A DNA stretch of 64,000 nucleotides from Macrothele yani. Its lineage: Eukaryota; Arthropoda; Arachnida; Araneae; Macrothelidae. Under the pieces are notes generated by a model. It saw nothing but the letters and a program-made list of their open reading frames with translations, was not told the DNA's origin and searched no databases. Of this stretch, positions 32,488 through 44,878 are shown piece after piece (position 1 is the first letter of the stretch; each line of letters starts with the position of its first letter). The stretch lies in the NCBI GenBank assembly GCA_039090855.1, contig CM076991.1, forward strand, positions 101,444,021 through 101,508,020, given 5' to 3'. The translations under genes were made by a program, and so were the position numbers.

Positions 32488-33848
32488 CCAGAGTTTATTA
32501 TATTTATATTTATTTTTTTTATTTTTTTTTATTGGTGTTTTTGTTTAGTGCATAATTTTTGTACATACCGTAGATCTGTGTCAGTGGGTTAGAGTCTCCT
32601 TTAGTTTATCTTCTTGTTGCTTTCCGTGCACACACATTCCCGTTAATTTGTTGTCGGTAGCGTTTACTGACTTTTTCTTTTCTTTTATTTTATTTTCCGT
32701 CGGCCTCAAGCCGTTGGTCGACAAACTTTTTTGTGTGCCGGCTAAGCGTTTTGGTATTTTCTGTTTATTGTTTACTGTTACCAAGGTGTTTTATGTTGTT
32801 TTGTTGATGTTGATTGCATTTTTGCTGTGGCATGCACATTGTCTGATGTGTTTTTGTTTTGTTTTTTGTTGCTCAAGTGTCGGCTTTTTTTTCTAGTTTG
32901 CTTTTGGTGTCGTTCACCTATTTTATATTTATTACTCGTCGGTTTCACACAGTTTACTGTCGCACGGTTTTGTGTTTAATGTTGTGGTTGTTTTTATTTT
33001 TTTGTTTTAATTTTTTTTTTCTTGCTGAACGGGTACTGCTGGCTTGTGGTACCGAGGGTTTTTTTTGTGTTGGTTCTGAACCTTACCGACGTGTTTCTTG
33101 ATTTTGTTTGTGTAATCGGTGTTTATTTTTGTGGTTAGTGCTGTGCATACAGTGCGAATTCACTGTTTCGACCCGAGTTTATTTGGTGGTGATGCTTGTC
33201 TGCAAGTTTAACTCCTGTGTTCTTTTTCACAAAGTTTTTCATGGTGTTATTTGTGTATTGTGCATTCTTTATTGTGTTCTTGGTGCTATTTGTATATTGT
33301 GCATTGTGTGTTAATTTCTTGGTGATATTTGAATATTGTGCTTTGTGTGTTGTGTTAATGGTACGGGGTGTTAGTTTCTAGTGGTTGTTTTTTTCTTCTG
33401 TGTTGCTGTCGGTCTTACTGACCGAGATACGCTTTTAATGTAAATTTTTGTTGTTCGTCGGCTTACAGCCATTTGTCAACGCATTTCTCCGAACTACCAG
33501 GTTTTGTTTTTTTTCGGCTGCAGCTTGTTGTCGGACCGTGTGTGTGTTTGTTTTTTTCCCTTGACAGTTTTGACAAACTCGGCTGACTTTTCTTTACCGC
33601 CTTGCTTCATTAGTGGTCTGTCCTGTATGTATTGTTTGTTGTGCAACTGTTTCCTTTTTATCTTGCCGTGTGTTATTCTTCAACTTGCTCTGATGTCGTC
33701 TGCTTCTTCCTGTAGAGTACTCTGTTTATTGCGATATTGATTGTGTGTTGTTATTGTCGTTGCCGGTGAGTTATTGTGCAATTTTATTTCCCGGTGAAAA
33801 TTTGTGTTTGTATGTTGTCTTTTTTTGTAAATAAATGCTCTTTTGAAG
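32488..33848 (+). other. LINE copy 1 3' UTR, T/G-rich, no poly(A)
   Basis: About 1.36 kb rich in TGTTTTTG-type words follows ORF2; the equivalent in copy 2 is 39547-40898. Only chance short frames are present. The end TAAATAAATGCTCTTTTGAAG is identical in both copies. The long conserved 3' region probably includes the segment bound by the reverse transcriptase, which is family knowledge and not visible directly. Confidence 0.7.
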
Positions 33849-34098
33849 TTCTGACTGATCAGTCGCATTTTTTCGAGCTCCTGCCAGTATTAGAAGTTTC
33901 GTGTGAAGTTTGTGGTTTTTTTTTGCGTTTGTTCTTTGACAGTTCGTGTGTTATTACCTGAGTTCCTTCCTCGCAAGTAGTGAGGCGTACAAGCTGTACG
34001 TGCTTATTTTTTCGTTTTTTGCCTGTTCTTGAGTGTTGCAAGCTGCAACGCTCGAGCCGCGAGGGTTAGTAGCCGGGCTGGCTACTACCTCCACCAGC

Positions 34099-35731
34099 AT
34101 GAGTGCCATATACCCGTCTATATCTCCTTCCTCTGCGCTTTTTTCGTCGTCTGTATCTTCCGTGACCACCATGAATGGTGTTCAGTCAAATAGTGTTGTG
34201 GTTTCGTCGCCAACTGTACCGCTGGTTACAAATTTGCCGGAGGCTGGGTCAGAGGTACCCAGCTCTTCTATTCCTGTGTCTCGTTCGTTCGCAGCGGCTG
34301 TGAGTGCGACTTCTACTTTACATAGTGCTTCTGTGTCTTCGCGACCAGAGTTTACACGTGTTGCTTCCGCTTTAAGGATAACATTACCACTCGACTCTCC
34401 TCAAGGTAAGGAACTTTCGTCTGCCTTACTTTTAAGTGTATTTGTTCCTGCTCTGCGCGACACCCCCCTCCCCCAATATTTAAATGCTATTTCTAAAGTT
34501 GTACCCGGAGAAAGCATTGTGTCTATTATCCGCTTGGGAGGGGGTGTTGTCGTGCACTTCACTCATCAACAGGCAGTGGACAAAATCCTTGCTTTTGGCT
34601 TGGACATTGGTTCCGTACATCTCCAACCAGTTGCAGCAGCTCAAAGACCAGTGACTGTCACCTTGTCTCCAGTACCCACAGCTGTGCCTGACTCGGTATT
34701 AATTGATGCCCTTAACACCATGGGGCGAGTGGTTGGTACCACAAAGTACCTCCCAGCTGCTGCTCGCGACTCCCCCTGAAACATGTTCAGGGCGGTCGTC
34801 GTCAATACAGAGTCATCTTTCCAACCCCACAAGCAATAGTTAACCGGCCAACCACCCTGGAACTCATAACTGAAACCCGGACCTACATTTTCAATCTGTT
34901 TGCTGGCGTTCAGTGCTTCCGATGCAAGGGTGAAGGTCACCTTGCATCGGCATGCCCACATTCCACAGCTGCTACTGTTCCAACTCAATCACTTGATGCT
35001 GCTGTTCCAGCGGGGACTCTGCCCACCGCTCCGGACTCTTCCCCACCCTCCCCACTCAATCTGTTCCAGCTGCCGATCCTGGTTCCACCTCTGTCGTATC
35101 ACCTCCAGTGGTCCGTGTTGCTTCGGCATCCACTGACCTGCAGGAATTTCCACCGTTGCCAGCGTCTGAAGGGGCCTCCACCCCCAAGGTTCAGCGGACC
35201 AAGAGGCAAAACTCCCCTGGCTCAGCGAACCGTCGTGCGAGTTCCTCGGACCGCCAGAAATCCAGGAAGACGGCTACATCCTCGTCACCTTCACCTGGAC
35301 AGGCTCCTGTTACTTCTTCAGTTTCCATCTACAACCGTTTTACCTGTTTGCCGAACGATGATTCCATGGACGTTACCGATCCCGATTCTGAAGAAACTTT
35401 ATTTGCTGAATCTGATGACGACTCTCCTGCCCCCTCTCTGGTTGACATCACCTCTATGTTTGCTGACATTGAGGTGCCCTTAACTCCCCTCTCATTCACA
35501 GATCTGTATGCCTTGATTGCTCGCCCCAGACGGACGAAATTGATTACTCTCCCTTGTATAGCAAGTAAACTCTCTCACCTTCCGGAGATGCTAACCCAAC
35601 TGACGTTCCTGCATGAGTTCTTATTAAATGTTGATCTGCCATCCGGGACAGAGCAGTACGCTCGCCGGTTGGCGTATTTACTTAAAGTTTTGAAGGCAGA
35701 ACTGGAAGGTTGGATGCAGCCGCCCCAGTGA
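34099..35731 (+). pseudogene. LINE copy 2 ORF1 (two frameshifts)
   Basis: Same layout as copy 1, start at 34099. Here the C-run that breaks copy 1 near 27411 has full length, so the first 227 codons from the start are open. The frame breaks near 34773 (run one C shorter) and again near 35041. The CCHC knuckle lies at 34914-34955. The last ~200 codons (35108-35731, Ser/Pro-rich then acidic) are open and end at the same TGATG overlap. The damaged positions differ from those in copy 1. Confidence 0.85.
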
Positions 35732-38700
35732 TGCCTTCCCTAAATGTGCTCTGCTTTAACTGTAGAGGCCTTGCGTCTTCAGCCGCGAATGCTTTGGTCT
35801 TCGAGGACGTTCGTTTCCTGAGGACAGATATCCTCCTCTTCCAGGAGACGAACTGTTCCTTGGCGACCGGGTATTCCTGCTGGAGACGCTGGCCCTACGC
35901 TTTTTATCACAACTACCGGACGCACATTGGGTCCGGTACAGCGATTGCATTCCGTACTCGGTTTCATTCACTTCTTTCAGATATCGTTGAGTCACAGAGT
36001 CTGCTGGGCTCCTTTTAAGGTATCTCCTTTAGTTATCTTTCCCGTCGTTTTCATGTTTTCAATTTGCATATGCCACAATCATCGGTTGATGCTGATGCTC
36101 TTCTTTCGCATTTGATTTCCTTCTTTCCCAAATTCCTCCTTCTGAAATCGTTCTTATTGGTGGTGACTTCAACTGCACTCTCCAACCGGGTCTTGACCGT
36201 GATGGTTCCGGGGAGAGTCGCCTTAACCTTTCCTCCCAACTGTCTCAACTAGTTAGTAATTTTTGTCTCATTGACGCATTTCGTACCATCCACCCTCTGT
36301 CCCGTGAATTCACATGGTTTCCTCCGGCCGCCTTAGCGCATGCTGCGGCTCGTCTCGACCGGTTTTATGTTTCTAGATTCCTCCACTCCTCCCTTGTTGT
36401 AGTAACCCATCATCCTTCTGTTTCCTCCGACCATCGTCCTGTTCTTCTGGAAATATTTTTGTCCTCTTTCTCTGTCCCCCCTCCCCGGTTTGGTCTCTCG
36501 ATGATTTTCTCCTTTCCGATCCCACGTTTCAGGCCGAAGTTCGTTCGATTATTTCTTCATCCATTTCTGAACTTCCTCTCACGGTTGACCCAGCAGCTCT
36601 GTGGCTTTCCACCAAACTTTCTATCCTATCGTTTGCACGTCAGTTCTCTTTTTCGTCCCGTTTTCACCGCTTTCATGATTTAACTATTCTTCACCGTAAA
36701 CTACAGTTCCTTTCTTATTCAGATCCATCGTTTGCAGCTCTTCAATCACAACTTCATAGCATTCTATCTTCCTTTGCTTCTTCGTCTCTTACCCGGTTAA
36801 AGTTTTCCAAGTTACATTTTCATGATGACCCGTTTCAACACCTTCGACATCTTGAATCCCACCGTGCTCTGAGTTCCAACATTTCTTTTCTCTCGCTTCC
36901 AGATGGCTCAACTGTTTCTGATCCAGTGCAGATCTGTGATCGAACTTTTCAGTACTTCACTGATCGGTTTCGATTGCGGGTCCTGCCGCCTGCAGAGAAT
37001 TCTCCATTATTATCACATCTTCCTCAGGTCCCGTCTTTTTTTTTTCCTCCTTGGTTTCACCGATCTCTCCCTCGGAGGTTCGTTTTGCCATTTCTAGTCT
37101 GAATGACCGCTCCGCCCCTGGGGCTGACGGTCTTCCACTTTCTTTTTATAAAACCTTTCTTCCTGCTCTGCTTCCTCTTCTCGTTGCTTGTTTCAACTCG
37201 ATCTTTTCTTCTTCGACTTTCGTTTCTTCTGACTTTGCTTTTGCTCTTCTCCGCCTAATTCCTAAAACTGGTAATCTTGGTCTTCTATCTAACTGGCGCC
37301 CCATCTCGATTCTTAACACCGACTACAAGATCTTTGCAAAAATTCTGGCTCTTCGCCTTAACCCTGTTTTACAATTTATTATTCATCCTGACCAAACTTA
37401 TACGATCCCTTCCCGTTCGATTGCAACTAACATCACTACCATCCGTGATTTACACTCTCTTGCTTCCCGTCTTTCTGAACCTCTTGCTATTTTTAACCTA
37501 GATCAGAAACAAGCATTCGATTCTGTCCATCATTCTTATCTTTTTCTCTGTTCTTCGTCACTTTGGCTTTCCTTCCCTTTTCTGTCAGGCACTTTCCAAT
37601 CTATATTCCCATTCTTACTTTCGTGTTCGGACCTCTTCTTTTATGACGGCTGCTATTCCTTTTGCAAGCGGTATCCGGCAGGGTTGTCCCCTGTCGGGTC
37701 AACTGTTTGCCCTCACGTTTGAACCACTTCTTATTTCCCTTCGACCTCGTTTGCTGGCAGGCATTCCGCGTGGTGTGGCCTCCACACGGCACCATCGCGT
37801 GGTTTTGTCGGCCTATGCGGACGACCTTACTCTTTTTTTACGTTCCCAACAGGCTTTGGTGTTGTTTTATCTACCTATACTGAGTATGCTTCAATTTCAG
37901 GTGCGGCCCTTAATACCTCTAAATCTGTTGGCTTGTGGGCTGGCTCGTGGTCGTCCCGCGGCGACCGCCCTTGGGGTGCCCGGTGGTCGACCACGGTCAT
38001 CAAACTTCTTGGAGTGTTCATCGGGAACCCGGTGGCGGTTGCTGCCGCCACTTGGTCCCCTTTGGTGCAGGACATGAATCGACGCCTTGCCCCTTTTCGC
38101 CGTTTGAAACCGTTTCTTTCTTTTTTTAGCAGGTCGCATCTTCTTTCCGCTTTTTCTTCTTCCGGCCCTTTCTCATACTTGGTTTGCTCATTTCCCTCCT
38201 CCCCTCTTTCTTCGTCACGTTCAATGTCTTTTTACAAATTTTATTTGGGATGTCGTACATTGGGTTCATCGATCCACGCTTGTCCTTCCGGTTTCTTTTG
38301 GTGGTCTTGCCCTTCCGGATTTGTCCCTTAAATCGAACGCTTTCCATCTCCAACATTTTTTGAGGATTTTTTCCCTTCCTTGCGGTTCTTCGATTACTAT
38401 AATTGACACTTTGCTCTTTCCACGAAGTCCTTTTCTTTCTCTAGCTACTTTTATCCGCATGGACCTCTTTCCACTCATTCCCAATCACTTTCCCGCTACT
38501 TACCGTACCGTTTTCTCCCTCTGGCACTCCTTATGTCCAGTCCGCCTCCCCCAGCTTCGACTAACGATCTCCTTGCGGAACCACTTTTCTTCTCCTCTGC
38601 CCTTCGTTCTCCAAATTCTCAGTACCTGAACTTCTCCACTTGGTTTGCAAGTGGCGTCGTTCAGGTTTCTCAACTTTTTGATTCTTCTCTTCACTGGAAA

Positions 38701-39546
38701 TCTTTTGATCGCCTTTCCCCTCTGTTACTTGATACCCCTCAGCATCGTGCACAGTTCTGTCTTATTCAATCCTGTCTTATTCGTCTTTATCCTTTACTTG
38801 TCAATTCTATTGGCCTCATTCAGTCTTCCGCCCCGTCGCTCAGTCTTCCCTTTCTTCTCTACTTAAACGATTCTCCATTTTTACCCCATCAAGTTACAAC
38901 CAAGCTTCTTTATTCGCATTTTCTTACCAATTTCACAGCTCCATTAGCAATTCCTTCTGTTTCAGCTACAGATCTTCCAGGTACATGGAGTGATCCATCG
39001 ACTTCACTGGCTTCCCCGAAAGCCCGGGACATTCATTGGCTGCACCTACACCGTCGGTTGCTCACTCCGCGTACCCTTCATCGTTTTCGTCATTTGGCTT
39101 CCCCGCTTTGCTTCTTTTGTTCTACACTTGGTGATGTGTCACATTCCTATGATTCTTGTCTGGTGTTGCAGCCCTTGTTTTCGATTATGTTTTCCCTTCT
39201 TTCCAAAGTTTGCCCTTGTCCTCATACAATGTTCCATTTTTATTTCCTCAGACGCCATTCTCCCCCTGTAGATGTCCACAGTTCTGTTTGTGCATTCATC
39301 ATTCTCCAAGCGAAGTTGACGATTTATTTGTTTTACCACTCAAGCGTGGATCGAGCTTCTCTCCGGCGTTATCATCCGGCCCGGGTGTTTTTGTGCAGGA
39401 GGTACCGATCATCCATCAGATCGGTCCTCCAACTTGAGTATGACATGGCGCGGGTTCGGCAGGATGTGGCTGCCTTTTTCTCTCTCTGGTCTCCATATTT
39501 GTCATGGTTTCATGTTTCTGCAGGCATTATTGTTCTCCTCCCATAG
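35731..39546 (+). pseudogene. LINE copy 2 ORF2 (nonsense codon and frameshifts)
   Basis: The start at 35731 overlaps the ORF1 stop. A C-to-T change makes TAA at about 36016, where copy 1 has CAA. Run-length changes follow near 36119, 37544, 37857 and 38150. The 223-codon frame 37051-37722 holds the fingers and motif A. The frame 37643-38077 holds RQGCPLSGQ and then YADD (37814-37825). The frame 38533-39546 covers the C-terminal domain with the CFFC...H...C motif. All key motifs can be read, but no continuous protein is encoded. Confidence 0.88.
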
Positions 39547-40898
39547 CCAGAGTTTATTATATTTATATTTATTTATTTTTTATTGGTGTTTTTTTGTTTA
39601 GTGCATAATTTTTGTACATACCGTAGATCTGTGTCAGTGGGTTAGTGTCTCCTTTAGTTTATCTTCTTGTTGCTTTCCGTGCACACACATTCCCGTTAAT
39701 TTGTTGTCGGTAGCGTTTACTGACTTTTTCTTTTTCTTTTATTTTATTTTCCGTCGGCCTCAAGCCGTTGGTCGACAAACTTTTTTGTGTGCCGGCTAAG
39801 CGTTTTGGTATTTTCTGTTTATTGTTTACTGTTACCAAGGTGTTTTATGTTGTTTTGTTGATGTTGATTGCATTTTTGCTGTGGCATGCACATTGTCTGA
39901 TGTGTTTTTGTTTTGTTTTTTGTTGCTCAAGTGTCGGCTTTTTTTTTCTAGTTTGCTTTTGGTGTCGTTCACCTATTTTATATTTATTACTCGTCGGTTT
40001 CACACAGTTTACTGTCGCACGGTTTTGTGTTTAATGTTGTGGTTGTTTTTATTTTTTTGTTTTAACTTTTTTTTCTTGCTGAACGGGTACTGCTGGCGCG
40101 TGGTACCGAGGGTTTTTTGTGTGTTGGTTCTGAACCTTACCGACGTGTTTCTTGATTTTGTTTGTGTAATCGGTGTTTATTTTTGTGGTTAGTGCTGTGC
40201 ATACAGTGCGATTTCACTGTTTCGACCCGAATTTATTTGGTGGTGATGCTTGTCTGCAAGTTTAACTCCTGTGTTCTTTTTCACAAAGTTTTCATGGTGT
40301 TATTTGTGTATTGTGCATTCTTTATTGTGTTCATGGTGCTATTTGTATATTGTGCATTGTGTGTTAATTTCTTGGTGATATTTGAATATTGTGCTTTGTG
40401 TGTTGTGTTAATGGTACGGGGTGTTAGTTTCTAGTGGTTGTTTTTTCTCTGTGTTGCTGTCGGTCTTACTGACCGAGATACGCTTTAAATGTAAATTTTT
40501 GTTGTTCGTCGGCTTACAGCCATTTGTCAACGCATTTCTCCGAACTACCAGGTTTTGTTTTTTTTCGGCTGCAGCTTGTTGTCGGACCGTGTGTGTGTTT
40601 GTTTTTTCCCTTGACAGTTTTGACAAACTCGGCTGACTTTTCTTTACCGCCTTGCTTCATTAGTGGTCTGTCCTGTATGTATTGTTTGTTGTGCAACTGT
40701 TTTCTTTTTATCTTGCCGTGTGTTATTCTTCAACTTGCTCTGATGTCGTCTGCTTCTTCCTGTAGAGTACTCTGTTTATTGCGATATTGATTGTGTGTTG
40801 TTATTGTCGTTGCCGGTGAGTTATTGTGCAATTTTTTTTCCCGGTGAAAATTTGTGTTTGTATGTTGTCTTTTTTTGTAAATAAATGCTCTTTTGAAG

Positions 40899-41085
40899 TT
40901 CTGATAATTCGTCCGAGATGGGTCCGGGTTCGAATCCCGGTGAGGTATGGATGTTGTGTTTGTCTTACGGCGCTGGCTCTTCCTCTTGCCTGGAACCAGT
41001 GACCCTAAATTAGGGACGCGCGACTGCGTATAGGGCACTGAGTTGCTAACGGTGGTCGTTAAACCTCCAATAAAAAAAAATTGCC
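40899..41085 (+). mobile_element. SINE family A, 3' part, continuing the head at 26766
   Basis: After the LINE end, TTCTGATAATTCGTCCGAGA resumes the SINE at the exact point where 26804 left it. The B box GGGTTCGAATCCC, ATGGATGTTGTGTTTGTC, CCCTAAATTAGGGACG, GGTGGTCGTTAAACC and an A-run follow. Together the halves are a complete family-A SINE. Confidence 0.9.
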
Positions 41086-41114
41086 AATTGCTCGAGCTTT
41101 TTGCCGGTTGCACT

Positions 41115-41328
41115 ATTTTTTTGTTTGTTTGGGGGTTTAACGTCCCCCTTGAGCAACTCAGTGGCCTATAAGATCCCGCCCGTCTCTAATTTAGGGCCAC
41201 TGGTTCCAGAAAGAGCCAGTGCCATAAGACAAACACAACATCCATGCCTCACCGGGATTCGAAATCGGGCCCATCTTCGACGAATCGTCAGATGCCATCG
41301 CTTAGACCACTGCGCCACCGGTGCGGCC
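41115..41328 (-). mobile_element. tRNA-derived SINE, family A
   Basis: Minus-strand reading: GCGCAGTGGTCTAAGCG (A box) with a GGCATCTGACGATTCGTCG anticodon-like region, which is TCTGAC-containing but empty. The body has GGATGTTGTGTTTGTC, and the tail TTAAACCC is followed by an A-rich end. It lies only ~30 bases from the split SINE, facing it. Confidence 0.87.
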
Positions 41329-41935
41329 TGTCGCATTATTCACGATAAATCCTGACTACGGCTGTGCGTGAAAACCCCAGGCGTACGGGCGTTTGGGAGA
41401 TGCCCGAACCTGCACGCTTGGTGCCAACTACCATGCCATGTTTAAAGCCGCTCAGATCCATCGTTTTACCCATTCCGACTCTCGATCGAACGCCAACTGA
41501 AACTCGACGATCCGGTCTGTCTGGTTTTTAAAGCACACCACGCTCACGTGACTTTTACGTGTTGGAGCTATTTATAGTGTATGTGACGCTCTTGTCACAT
41601 GTGCGCTTAATAAATTGATGTACTTAATGAACTGGGACCTCAATGTATAAACGTAAAAAGGAGATTTGATTGCATATTTTGACGCAGGACTACGTCTAAC
41701 TCCAGGGATAGTATGGTGCGCCTCACGGCCAACCGCCTGTGACAAAAATAGGTCCCAATTGAAATCATTATAGCGTTAAAAATACCAACCGCACACTAAT
41801 CGTATTAGCATATCCGTAAACAGCATGGAGTCTGATTCCAGTACTGCGCAATACATCGTGCGCACGACGCTCCCCTCGCTCCCTGTGAGCGGGTGAATTG
41901 ACGCGATATTTCTGGGTGTGCAGCAGCGTTTGACT
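41329..41935. other. Unassigned stretch
   Basis: No motif-bearing frame and no recognised repeat. Confidence 0.4.
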
Positions 41936-42262
41936 CAGTCTATTTCGGCAACCCTGAGCGAAAAATGACTGTGCGTGATATCGTTTTAAAGCTCTCGACG
42001 AGATCTATTAAAATATATGAAGAACATTTCGTAGTAGTTCGAACTGAACATTCTAAAAATTGTTTTCTTGTGAAACGGTGAACACTTTTGACAATATCGC
42101 GGTTTATCAGGACAACCGTCAGTGCAAAACGACTGTGCGTGGCATCGCTTTAAAGCTCTCGACGAGATCTATTCAAATATATAAAGAACATATCCCAATG
42201 GTTTAAACTAAGATTAAAAGAAAATGTTTTCGTGTGAACGGGTTAACATTTTCGACAATGCC
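41936..42262. repeat. Direct duplication of a ~163-bp segment
   Basis: GACTGTGCGTG at 41968 and 42131, TTTAAAGCTCTCGACGAGAT and TTCTTGTGAA / TTTTCGTGTGAA recur in order, offset ~163 bp, in two diverged copies. Confidence 0.75.
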
Positions 42263-42519
42263 GCGGAGTTCGCAGAATGAACGCAAGCAAAAGTGGAGAA
42301 AATCAAAACGCGAGGAAAGAGAAATTAACGAGGAATGTAGGAAACCCAAGAAGACAAAGCGCCACGTTGGATAATTCGTGTATCGATCTGCTTTGTGTTC
42401 GCAATATATCCAGCATTATTTGTAAAAATTATGTCACATCCAGATGACTAAACACCGGCTCAGGTAGTGAACCAAAATTTCTGATGTAAAGTTTTCGTAT
42501 CTCTAAAGAGTTGACCGTG
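42263..42519. other. Unassigned stretch
   Basis: Nothing recognised. Confidence 0.35.
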
Positions 42520-42686
42520 TGACGTAACGCATCTCTGACGTCATGTGAGAATGATTTGGATTAGATAACGTCACACCAGGAGCTATGTTCTTTGTTGCTA
42601 TGACAACAAAACAAAGTGATTTTCCCCTTAATCTGTGAGCGTGTAGGTAATGACGTCACCTACACGAAAAGCAAAGCGTGACGTCA
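42520..42686. promoter_or_regulatory. Cluster of CRE-like TGACGTCA sites
   Basis: Perfect TGACGTCA palindromes lie at 42536-42543, 42651-42658 and 42679-42686. Variants are TGACGTAA near 42520 and ACGTCA at 42568-42573. The middle site sits inside a longer palindrome, GTGTAGGT...ACCTACAC (42641-42665). The CREB/ATF family binds such sites, but no gene start is evident nearby and function is inferred only. Confidence 0.4.
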
Positions 42687-44878
42687 CAAACATTTGCTTC
42701 CCGGTTGTTGCTCTGACGACTTAAAAAGTGGCACGGAGGAGGACTCTAGGAAATTGTGTATTAGGATTAGCCTACGCAGGTTTTAGTACATTATGATACG
42801 GAAAGCTCATAGAGACAGCTAAATTAGTTTACTGCTTATGAAGCGTTGGAGAAACGTTCTCCCATTCAAGCTAGGAGGTCGAGAGAGGCTTTAATGGCAC
42901 AGAGGTCACGCTAGGAAAGGAGTAGGACGAGGAGAGGTCGCGAGGTGATGGTCTGACAAGGAGCACTTTTTCCGGTCTCCGGACAAGAACAGCGCAAGAG
43001 AGAAAAGATACGTAGAAATAAGTAAGAACGAAAGAGTCAGTAATTACGAAGCACAATGAGTAGCGAGCGAACTGAGAGAATAAAATAATATTAAGATCAT
43101 TCTAGGACAATATGCACAATACATTTTAGCAAATAATAAATTAATTGAAACTGCCACTTTCTTATCTGCTCCTTTGCTATACATTTTCAGCAACAAGCTG
43201 CAATTAGGCTTAAACACCAAATCCGAGCAGGGCTTACAACAGAACGATAACAATAGCTCTCTTATATATGTTTCTATCAAAGAAACAGCAATTTATCGGC
43301 AGCCGGCTTAAAAGAAAGTATTAAAAGTGATATTTAGGAATAATTTTTTTTTTTCGCAAACGAGGTTTTGTTTGAGAAAATTTTCTTTATTCCCGAGGCG
43401 TTTAAAATGTGTGCACTGATATCAGTTTTGTTTTGAAAGATACGAAGCTTTCATTATAAACTATAATTGCGTAATTTCCGAAGAGGAAAATGAGTTTCAA
43501 TAAATATGTTATGTAAATGTCTTCGCGTACAATGTTAGGTACTGAGTAAATGGAGTAAATATCATTAACGAAGTTGTTCTAAGAATTTTTTTTCTGCAGA
43601 GAACAGACTAAACAAATTTGTCTATGTCCATAAGGTTAAAAAAAAATCACGACCCGTTTAAGATTTTATAGATTAAGTAAACATTCGAACAAAAAATTTG
43701 ACTTCAACTATCGCACACATTTTCCCTTACTAATTTAAAGTGTTTAAAAAGTCATTGGCAGAGATCGGTGATGATATATCTTGGGTCCGAAACCTGGCTA
43801 TCTCCCCCCCTCCAGTACTGTTTTTTTTTAAATTGCGAAGTTTAATTTTTAATTGTTAAGTAATAAAAGTAACTTTTTTCTAAATTTTAGGTCCATGCCA
43901 TTGCTAACATGATACCAAATAATTATGAGGATTAGGATTTGAACATTTATTTGTACATGAACTCCATTCTTCTTTTCCTTTTGAGTGAACTTGAGTGCTA
44001 CGTTTTCATAAAATGTTTCTCCCTAGTATTTTTTCATATTTAAAAATAATGTTTTTCTCTATTGACAAAACAGCCAAGTTGTTCAAATGTGAATGTCCTT
44101 GTGTGGCTCTAAGATATATCTTAATTATTTTTAATGCAAAAAAAAAAAAAAAAAAAAAAAAACACTTCTTTGCAGTTGTTCATGGAAAGTTTAATATGAG
44201 GTCTGCTAATTTGTACACCTCACTAAACACTATGTCCGATTTATTCAACTTTATGTAACACGTAATGTCTCTTACTGATTTGTTTTTGTATTCATCAAGG
44301 GCATAAAACAGCTTCAGTTCATTTTTTAATCGAACTGTATCAAAATTTGAAGCATAGAGTTCTTTAAGTTCTGACAGTAGATGTTCAGGGAAGCGCTCAC
44401 AAAATTTATCAAAACAGTTCGAATCCAACAAAGCCACAAATTTAAGATCTAATACCTCTGAGTTTAATTCATTGACACTTCACAAAAACTGAAACAACTC
44501 TTGCAAAACACTCTTATGGGCGGAAGTATGCGAGTGACTGAGATAGTCTAACTCTTCTTTTTTCTGAGCGAACCGTTTTCCAAAGCAATGGCCCATTCCC
44601 CTTTACCAGCTGATTTATGTTGTCATGGAAACGCTAGCCGGCGATGGTACGGAAGGTTTTCGCATCAGAACTGCGAAGTCTCTGGAATGCTTGCGCTATG
44701 CCGCTGGGTTTCGCTCGCCAGACTGAGTCAAAGAAGCGAATCAGCACGCGTTTTTTTCTTTTCGCAGCGAAAGCATCGACATATTTTAATACCGTTGATA
44801 ATTGACTTTTATTTGTGTTTATTTAATTCAGTTTTATTTGTGCATTCTCTGGGCTTCGCAGCTGGCCTCGAATGTACG
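42687..44878. other. Unassigned region with a long A-run
   Basis: An A-run of about 30 lies at 44130-44162 and may be a retroposon tail, but no element body was recognised upstream. Open frames are short and lack motifs. A short GAAACG-rich and GC-richer patch at 44580-44750 has no recognised identity. Confidence 0.4.

Larger units (their letters stand above)
26805..33848 (+). mobile_element. Tx1/L1-type LINE, copy 1 (7044 bp), inserted in a tRNA-derived SINE
   Basis: The element begins TGATCAGTCGCATTTTTCGA directly after TTCTGAC (26798-26804). It ends TAAATAAATGCTCTTTTGAAG directly before another TTCTGAC (33849-33855). Order: 5' UTR (~240 bp), ORF1, ORF2, and a T/G-rich 3' UTR of ~1.36 kb with AATAAA near the end and no poly(A) tail. 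Copy 2 follows at once, head to tail. Motif style of the reverse transcriptase (WRPISILNTDYKIFAK) places it near the Tx1 clade of the L1 group, which includes many target-specific LINEs. Confidence 0.9.
33856..40898 (+). mobile_element. Tx1/L1-type LINE, copy 2 (7043 bp), head to tail with copy 1
   Basis: Same ends as copy 1: TGATCAGTCGCATTTTTTCG after TTCTGAC, and CTCTTTTGAAG before TTCTGAT (40899-40905). The copies are nearly identical over 7 kb, differing by scattered substitutions and run-length changes. Identical ends and recurrence of the target word at each junction point to two insertions at one site, or to duplication of a single insertion by unequal crossing over. Confidence 0.9.
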
